From the NCBI GenBank assembly GCA_022615275.1, contig JAKEHA010000309.1, positions 1-8,667 of the forward strand: DNA of 8,667 bases. Reading direction: 5' to 3'. A program made the position numbers and the translations under genes. This DNA is from Candidatus Latescibacterota bacterium (GTDB lineage: Bacteria > Krumholzibacteriota > Krumholzibacteriia > WVZY01 > JAKEHA01). The notes beneath the pieces were generated by a model, which was given only the letters and a program-made list of their open reading frames with translations, ran no database searches and was not told the DNA's origin. This document shows positions 1 to 4,519 of the stretch, piece by piece; the stretch's first letter is position 1; the number at the start of each line of letters is the position of its first letter.

Positions 1-2
1 TC

Positions 3-1190
3 ATGATCGGGATCTGGGGCGGCGAGAGGCGCGTCTACGCCACGGTGAAGTTCTTCATCTATACGATGATCGGCTCGCTGCTGATGCTGGTCGCGATCCT
101 GTACGTCGTCCACCAGCACCGCGTGCAGACCGGCGAGCTGACCTTCGACCTCGCGCTCTTGCTCGGCACCGCGCTCACGTCGCAACAGCAGTGGTTGCTG
201 TACCTCGCCTTCGCGGTCGCGTTCGCCATCAAGGTGCCGATGTTCCCGTTCCACACCTGGCTCCCGGACGCGCACGTGGAAGCGCCCACACCCGGCTCGG
301 TGATCCTGGCCGGCGTGCTGCTCAAGATGGGGACGTACGGCTTCATTCGCTTCGCGATGCCGATGTTCCCGGAGGCGGCCATACGATCGATACCGTACAT
401 CGCCGCGCTCTCGATCATCGGCATCATCTACGGCGCGTGCGTGGCCATGGTGCAACAGGACGTGAAGAAGCTGGTCGCGTACTCATCGGTGTCGCACCTG
501 GGCTTCGTCATGCTGGGACTCTTCGCGCTCAACGTGCAGGCGGTGCAGGGTGCGATGCTGGGCATGATCAACCACGGCGTCTCGACCGGCGCGCTCTTCT
601 TGCTGGTGGGCGTCATCTACGAGCGACGCCACACCCGCATGATCTCCGAGTACGGGGGGCTGACCAAGGTGATGCCGGTCTACGCCACCGTGTTCATGAT
701 CGTCGCACTTTCGTCGATCGGGCTCCCGCCGCTCAACGGCTTCGTGCACGAATTCTTGATTCTGATCGGCGCGTTCCAGACCAACGCGTGGTGGGGGATC
801 CTGGCCGCGAGCGGAGTGGTACTGGGTGCCATCTACATGCTGTGGATGTTCCAGCGCGTGTTCTTCGGCGAGGTGACCAACGAGAAAAACGCGAGCCTCA
901 AAGACTTGACACCGCGCGAGGTGCTCGTGTTCGTCCCGATCCTCGTGATGATCTTCTGGATGGGCATCTACTCGACGCCCTTCACCGAGCGCATGGAGCC
1001 CGCGATCACCAAGTTCGTCGACCAGATGACGAGCGTGCAGCAGGCGATGAACGACGAAGACAGCGCGATCGAGACCGCCGCGCAGAGTAACGCTGCGCGG
1101 CGGGTCCTGTCACCGGTTACCCCGCCGTCTGACGCGGCGGGGGCCCCACCGGCGACACCCGCCGCGGGACGCCCGGAGGATCTCGACTAA
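3..1190 (+). CDS. nuoM: NADH-quinone oxidoreductase subunit M, 5'-truncated by the window edge
   Basis: Membrane antiporter-like subunit of respiratory complex I, which couples NADH oxidation and quinone reduction to proton pumping. The visible 395 residues start inside the protein; the ATG at 3 is an internal Met, because the preceding helices of the family are missing. Aligning the conserved motifs gives a constant offset of 157 to E. coli NuoM. K77 (in KVPMFPFHTWLPDAH) matches Lys234, K108 matches Lys265 and E250 matches Glu407, so all pump residues inside the window are present; Glu144 would lie upstream. Hydrophobic helices continue to about residue 323. E. coli NuoM would end near residue 352 here, so residues about 345-395 form an extra Ala/Pro-rich hydrophilic tail. 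The TAA stop shares its last base with the nuoN ATG (TAATG), implying translational coupling. Family assignment is very secure. Confidence 0.97.
   Translation: MIGIWGGERRVYATVKFFIYTMIGSLLMLVAILYVVHQHRVQTGELTFDLALLLGTALTSQQQWLLYLAFAVAFAIKVPMFPFHTWLPDAHVEAPTPGSVILAGVLLKMGTYGFIRFAMPMFPEAAIRSIPYIAALSIIGIIYGACVAMVQQDVKKLVAYSSVSHLGFVMLGLFALNVQAVQGAMLGMINHGVSTGALFLLVGVIYERRHTRMISEYGGLTKVMPVYATVFMIVALSSIGLPPLNGFVHEFLILIGAFQTNAWWGILAASGVVLGAIYMLWMFQRVFFGEVTNEKNASLKDLTPREVLVFVPILVMIFWMGIYSTPFTERMEPAITKFVDQMTSVQQAMNDEDSAIETAAQSNAARRVLSPVTPPSDAAGAPPATPAAGRPEDLD
1075..1142 (+). other. Two tandem GC-rich hairpins inside the nuoM 3' end
   Basis: Two inverted repeats lie in the DNA encoding the extra NuoM tail. 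The first pairs 1075-1085 with 1093-1103, an 11-bp perfect stem around the 7-base loop AGTAACG. The second pairs 1120-1127 (CCCCGCCG) with 1135-1142 (CGGCGGGG), an 8-bp perfect stem with a 7-base loop. Neither is followed by a T tract, so they do not look like intrinsic terminators. They end 32 bases before the nuoN ribosome site. They could stabilise or punctuate the operon mRNA, or be a REP-like element absorbed into the reading frame. The pairing is seen directly; the role is inferred. Confidence 0.55.
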
Positions 1191-2683
1191 TGCCACAATT
1201 CAACGCGGAGATCGCCCGCTTGCTGATGCCGCTGTTCATTCTATCGGGCGGCGCGTGCATGCTGCTCGCGTGGTCGGCCATCGACGAGAAGGCGGCGCGC
1301 GCGCAGGCCTGGTTCGCGGGGATCGTGCACGTCGCAGCCCTGTGGAGCATCGCATCGCTGTGGAACGCCGAGGGCTGGCCCATCCTGAACGGCATGCTCA
1401 TCGTCGATCGCTTCGCGCTCTTCTTCGCCGGCATCTGTGTCGTCTCGTCGCTCGCGACCATTCTGGTCTCGTCCGGGTATCTCCACCGGTTCAACATCCA
1501 CCGCGGCGAGTACTACGCGCTTCTCTTGCTATCGACCGCGGGCATGTTCGTCCTCGTCACCGCGTACGATCTAATGTCGGTGTTCCTGGGCATCGAGCTC
1601 ATGAGCCTCGCCATCTACGTCATCGTCGGTTTCCGCCGCCGCGACTTCCTCGCCAACGAAGCGGCCATGAAGTACTTCCTGCTGGGTGCTTTCGCCATCG
1701 CGTTCTTCTTGTACGGAATGTCGATCATCTACGGCCTGTGCGGAACCATGAACTTCAAGGGGATCGTGGTCGAAGCCACCTCGCGCGAGCTGATCAAAGA
1801 GCCGCCCTTCCTGTTCGCGATCGCGCTCTTGCTGGTGGGCTTCGTGTTCAAGGTGAGCGCCGTGCCGTTCCACATGTGGGTGCCCGACGTGTATCAGGGT
1901 GCGCCTTCGCCGGTGACCGGCTACATGGCGGGTGCCGTCAAGGCGGCCTCCTTCGCGGCCTTCCTGCGCCTGTTCTACATGAGCTTCATGCCGGCGCGCG
2001 CGCAGTGGGTCGACATCGTCGTCGTGCTCGCGATCGCGACCATGACGCTCGGAAACGTGGTGGCACTCGTGCAGCGCAACGTCAAGCGCATGCTCGCATA
2101 CTCGAGCATCGCGCACGCGGGCTACATCCTGATCGGCATGGCGGCGCTCGGCCTCGACAACACCAAGGCCGCGTCGGGCGTCATGTTCTATCTGGTCGTG
2201 TACGCGTTCATGACGCTGGGCGCCTTCGCGCTCATCTCGGCGCTCGAAAACCGCGAAGACTCGCGCGGACTCGAGCTGGAAGACTTCTCGGGGCTGGGAT
2301 TGCGGCGCCCCGTGCTCGGCGCCGTGATGGCGCTCTTCATGTTCGCGATGGCGGGCATTCCGCCCACGGCGGGCTTCTTCGGCAAGTACTACATTTTCAG
2401 TGCGGCCATCGACCGCGGGCTCACCTGGCTCGCGGTGGTGGGCGTGCTCAACAGTGCTCTCTCCCTCTATTATTACCTGCGCGTTGTCGTCTACATGTAC
2501 ATGCGCAAGCCCAAGGCCGACGCGGCTCCCGTCTTCGACGACTGGGGCGTGCGCACGGTCCTGTTCGTTTCGGTGCTCGTCACGATCTGGCTGGGCCTGG
2601 GTCCGAGCGGGATCGTCCCCGGCATAGAGACGGTCCTCGATTGGACCAGCGATTCGCTGGATCGGATCGCGAGTCTGCGCTAG
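1190..2683 (+). CDS. nuoN: NADH-quinone oxidoreductase subunit N
   Basis: Complete 497-residue antiporter-like subunit of complex I (E. coli NuoN is 485), with about fourteen hydrophobic helices. Residues equivalent to the functionally important ones of E. coli NuoN are visible. E136 in LGIELMSL corresponds to Glu133, K221 in KVSAVPFHMWVPDVYQGAP to Lys217, K251 to Lys247, and K399 in GFFGKYYIF to Lys395. The last three share a constant offset of 4, so the proton channel looks intact. The start is the ATG overlapping the nuoM stop by one base, with GGAGGA at 1175-1180 nine bases upstream. nuoN is normally the last gene of nuo operons, and this fits: no nuo gene follows, and the next gene is convergent. 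Its TAG stop overlaps the TAG stop of the minus-strand gene by four bases. Confidence 0.98.
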   Translation: MPQFNAEIARLLMPLFILSGGACMLLAWSAIDEKAARAQAWFAGIVHVAALWSIASLWNAEGWPILNGMLIVDRFALFFAGICVVSSLATILVSSGYLHRFNIHRGEYYALLLLSTAGMFVLVTAYDLMSVFLGIELMSLAIYVIVGFRRRDFLANEAAMKYFLLGAFAIAFFLYGMSIIYGLCGTMNFKGIVVEATSRELIKEPPFLFAIALLLVGFVFKVSAVPFHMWVPDVYQGAPSPVTGYMAGAVKAASFAAFLRLFYMSFMPARAQWVDIVVVLAIATMTLGNVVALVQRNVKRMLAYSSIAHAGYILIGMAALGLDNTKAASGVMFYLVVYAFMTLGAFALISALENREDSRGLELEDFSGLGLRRPVLGAVMALFMFAMAGIPPTAGFFGKYYIFSAAIDRGLTWLAVVGVLNSALSLYYYLRVVVYMYMRKPKADAAPVFDDWGVRTVLFVSVLVTIWLGLGPSGIVPGIETVLDWTSDSLDRIASLR

Positions 2684-2695
2684 CGGTAGAGACTC
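2671..2695. terminator. Weak candidate terminator at the convergent gene junction
   Basis: GAGTCT at 2671-2676 pairs with AGACTC at 2690-2695, a 6-bp stem around 13 bases that contain a smaller palindrome (CGCTAGCG). The hairpin spans both stop codons of the convergent genes. On the plus strand it is followed by the pyrimidine-rich run TTCACTTTCCCCC, which is only partly U-rich; the minus strand has no U tract. It may slow polymerase at the end of the nuo operon, but it is not a textbook terminator. Confidence 0.3.
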
Positions 2696-3240
2696 TTCAC
2701 TTTCCCCCAGGTCGACGGTTCGGTACCGAGGGGCGGGCACTCACACTCGAATGGATCCGTCGGGCCGTTGATGGCGAACGGCGCCGTGTTCGCGCTCTCG
2801 AAATTGAGATTGCAGTCGAGCACCGCCAATTCGCCGGGAATGCCGGACGTCGGCGCGGGTCGGATGCGGACTTGCGAGCACGGCGCTGTGACGTCGTCGA
2901 CGCTGGCCAAGTAATCCAGCCTAAAAAGAACGTGGTCGCCGAGAACGCACCCTCCGTAGGCGACCTGGACATCCGCGTAAGGATCCCCGAGCGACAGATA
3001 GGCGGCGTTCAGCGTCACGCCGGTCCGCATGATCCCCGAGGAATCGTCGATCCACCAGTGTGATGCCGTCGAACCACTATTGAAAATGTGAACGACGTAA
3101 AGAGAGAAGGGTCCGGGCTCAGCGATCGTGAGCGAGCAGTCGTAGTTCACGGGATCGCGTCGAATGACGAGGGTGTCGGCCCTGGGCGCGACGTCCACGA
3201 AAAGCGAACTACTAAGGATGGCCAGAAAAACCCGCTTCAC
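2680..3240 (-). CDS. Secreted Cys-rich hypothetical protein with WGKVKSLYR tail
   Basis: Function unknown. Starting at the GTG at 3240, the protein has 186 residues. It begins VKRVFLAILSSSLFV, a signal peptide with a likely cut after APRA (residue 21). The mature part is predicted beta-rich and has six cysteines (C35, C98, C121, C143, C166, C168), suggesting three disulfides outside the cytoplasm. A core of the form PGPFSLYVVHIFNSGSTAS and the end STWGKVKSLYR resemble a family of small secreted proteins I associate with Eisenbacteria-like genomes; this is recollection only. GTG at 3240 is preferred because GGAGG (3249-3253) sits 8 bases upstream; the frame can be extended to a GTG at 3255, but that start overlaps this ribosome site. 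GC is about 61% by hand count over 2701-3240, lower than in the segments of neighbouring genes sampled. It is convergent with nuoN and divergent from the DinB-like gene. Confidence 0.75.
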   Translation of the reverse strand: MKRVFLAILSSSLFVDVAPRADTLVIRRDPVNYDCSLTIAEPGPFSLYVVHIFNSGSTASHWWIDDSSGIMRTGVTLNAAYLSLGDPYADVQVAYGGCVLGDHVLFRLDYLASVDDVTAPCSQVRIRPAPTSGIPGELAVLDCNLNFESANTAPFAINGPTDPFECECPPLGTEPSTWGKVKSLYR

Positions 3241-3248
3241 ACGCGTCA

Positions 3249-3253
3249 CCTCC
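3249..3253 (-). promoter_or_regulatory. Ribosome binding site deciding the start of the secreted protein
   Basis: Read on the minus strand this is GGAGG, with 8 bases to the GTG at 3240. It overlaps the alternative upstream GTG at 3255, which therefore cannot use it. This makes the shorter, signal-peptide-first product the better model. Confidence 0.6.
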
Positions 3254-3264
3254 ACAATCTGAGG

Positions 3265-3292
3265 TTGGAATTCGCGCCAATCCGACTAAACT
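3265..3292 (+). promoter_or_regulatory. Probable sigma70-type promoter of the DinB-like gene
   Basis: TTGGAA (3265-3270), a 16-base spacer and TAAACT (3287-3292) match four of six consensus bases in each box. Transcription would begin near 3299, just before the purine tract AGGGGAG (3301-3307). A small inverted repeat, CTACC-AG-GGTAG (3291-3302), covers the expected start point and might be an operator. On the opposite strand TTTAGT (3290-3285) overlaps the same -10 element and could serve the divergent secreted-protein gene, though no -35 box is seen for it. Confidence 0.38.
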
Positions 3293-3322
3293 ACCAGGGT
3301 AGGGGAGAATGGTAGCACACCC

Positions 3323-3853
3323 ATGGTTATGAATACGCAAACCGAAGTCTGGCTCCGCGGCCCCGTATACGGCATACCGCCTTTGCTCATGCCCGTGGCC
3401 CACGCTCTCCTGCAGGCGAAGGAGGACGTCGCGCGTGCGGCCGAGGGGCTCTCCGACGATGCCCTCTGGACCCGCCCCGGAGGGGCGGCCTCGGCCGGCT
3501 TCCATCTCTTTCACATGGCCCAATCGCTCGACCGGCTGATGACCTACGCGCGCGGGGAGACGCTCACGGATTCCCAACGCGTGGCCCTGGCCTTGGAGAA
3601 GAGCGGCGAGATCGACGCCGGCGCCGACGACCTGATCGAGCTCGTGGCGACGTCGGTCGAGCGGGCGCTGCGCCAATTGCGATGTACCGCCGAGCAAAGC
3701 CTCACCATCGAGCGCCGGATCGGGCGCTCGATGATGCCCTCGACGGTCCTCGGCGTTCTGTTCCATGCCGCCGAGCACACCACCCGCCACGCCGGCCAGC
3801 TCATCACGACCGTCAAGGTCGTCACCGGCCGCCACGACCCCCAAGAAGAGTAG
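3323..3853 (+). CDS. DinB/YfiT-like four-helix-bundle protein
   Basis: A 176-residue cytoplasmic protein of the DinB/YfiT superfamily, a metal-binding four-helix bundle. Members include thiol transferases (for example bacillithiol- or mycothiol-dependent enzymes), but most are uncharacterised. It is not the DinB DNA polymerase. The family pattern is visible as HLFHMAQSLDRL (residues 61-72, with H61 and H64) and HAAEHTTRHAGQL (148-160). The likely metal ligands are one His from helix 2 (probably H64) plus H152 and H156, spaced H-x3-H. Length is typical. No signal peptide is seen. The ATG at 3323 is used; the ATG at 3329 is equally possible. The purine tract at 3301-3307 is 15 bases away, which is long, so the start is only moderately certain. 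It is followed after 50 bases by the DUF6265-like gene, which has its own promoter-like sequence. The substrate cannot be predicted. Confidence 0.85.
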   Translation: MVMNTQTEVWLRGPVYGIPPLLMPVAHALLQAKEDVARAAEGLSDDALWTRPGGAASAGFHLFHMAQSLDRLMTYARGETLTDSQRVALALEKSGEIDAGADDLIELVATSVERALRQLRCTAEQSLTIERRIGRSMMPSTVLGVLFHAAEHTTRHAGQLITTVKVVTGRHDPQEE

Positions 3854-3882
3854 CTGCAACCGTCGCCTCCTGTCCGTACACT
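3854..3882 (+). promoter_or_regulatory. Possible promoter of the DUF6265-like gene
   Basis: CTGCAA (3854-3859), a 17-base spacer and TACACT (3877-3882) match three and four of six sigma70 consensus bases. The -10 box is directly preceded by TCCG, as in the similar element near 3281, and 8 bases separate it from the strong ribosome site AAGGAGG (3891-3897). The -35 box is weak. Confidence 0.3.
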
Positions 3883-3903
3883 CACGCGCCAAGGAGGCTT
3901 CCA

Positions 3904-4446
3904 ATGACACGTGTGTTGTGTGTCGCGCTCGTGGCGATGTCGTTCGCCCCACCCGCATTCGCGCAAACCCAGGCAACCGAGAACACGTTCCGGCTCGAAA
4001 AAATGGAGAACATGCCCAAGGCGAAGCTCGCCGACGTGGCCTGGATCGCGGGCTGGTGGAAGGGGACCGGCATCGACGCGGTCGCCGAGGAAGTCTGGAG
4101 CGAAGCCGCCGGCGGCGCGATGATGGGGATGTTCCGGCTAATCGAAGAGGGCGAAACCATCTTCTACGAATTGCTGACCATCGCGGAGACGGACGGGAGC
4201 CTGACCCTCACCTTGAAGCACTTCAACGACGACCTCACCGGCTGGGAAGAGCACGACGAGGTGGTCGAGTACCCCCTCGTGCGCGTGACCGACAACGAGG
4301 CGATCTTCGACGGGCTCACGTACCGCCGGTCGGGGGACAAGGGCCTCAAGGTGTTCGTCCTAGTCGAAGGGGACGACGGCACCCTCGAGGAGATGGAGTT
4401 CACCTACGACCGCGCCAACGGCGGGAAGGGACGCCGGTCCCGGTAA
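3904..4446 (+). CDS. Secreted DUF6265-like protein
   Basis: A 180-residue exported protein of unknown biochemical role. Residues 1-20 form a classical signal peptide (MTRVLCVALVAMSFAPPAFA) with a cut at AFA|QTQ. The mature protein matches the pattern I know from DUF6265 proteins. DVAWIAGWWKG (44-54) is followed by EEVWSEAAGGAMMGMFRLIEEG (62-83), then an FYELLTI strand and alternating strands to the C-terminus, suggesting a lipocalin-like beta barrel. No cysteine remains after cleavage (C6 lies in the signal), so it is not a disulfide protein or a lipoprotein. The start is firm, with AAGGAGG at 3891-3897 six bases upstream of the ATG. The short arginine-rich end (KGRRSR) is unremarkable. The genes on either side do not point to a pathway. 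Confidence 0.85.
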   Translation: MTRVLCVALVAMSFAPPAFAQTQATENTFRLEKMENMPKAKLADVAWIAGWWKGTGIDAVAEEVWSEAAGGAMMGMFRLIEEGETIFYELLTIAETDGSLTLTLKHFNDDLTGWEEHDEVVEYPLVRVTDNEAIFDGLTYRRSGDKGLKVFVLVEGDDGTLEEMEFTYDRANGGKGRRSR

Positions 4447-4476
4447 CAAGTTCCCTCTGGCCGGTTTGCGCCCGCT

Positions 4477-4502
4477 TCCGTTAGGGTGACACGCGAGGAG
4501 GA
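4477..4502 (+). promoter_or_regulatory. Promoter-like -10 and ribosome site ahead of the CHAT gene
   Basis: TCCG (4477-4480), then TAGGGT (4482-4487), then GAGGAGGA (4495-4502), the same order and spacing as the elements before the two preceding genes. No convincing -35 hexamer is seen at 16-19 bases; TTGCGC at 4466-4471 is too close for sigma70. The ribosome site is 17 bases from the ATG at 4520, unusually far, and there is no closer in-frame start. Confidence 0.28.
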
Positions 4503-4519
4503 CTTCGAACCCCGAGCCC

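Noticed and set aside
1571..2740. 389-codon open frame on the minus strand
   Set aside because: It lies antisense to nuoN, and its product is a His/Glu/Arg-rich string without domains. It is a side effect of high-GC codon use.
1255..3063. 602-codon plus-strand open frame across nuoN and the secreted gene
   Set aside because: Out of frame with nuoN, composed mostly of Arg/His/Gly/Ala, and runs across an unrelated minus-strand gene. No domain or ribosome site.
3309..3332. Seven-codon open frame just ahead of the DinB-like gene
   Set aside because: Its ATG abuts the purine tract with no usable spacing, and so short a frame cannot be distinguished from chance.
3817..3839. GGTCGT/ACGACC inverted repeat near the end of the DinB-like gene
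   Set aside because: Six base pairs with an 11-base loop and no T tract; expected by chance in GC-rich coding DNA.
4428..4441. GGGAC-GCCG-GTCCC hairpin at the end of the DUF6265-like gene
   Set aside because: Only 5 bp, inside the coding sequence, and not followed by a T tract, so not supported as a terminator.
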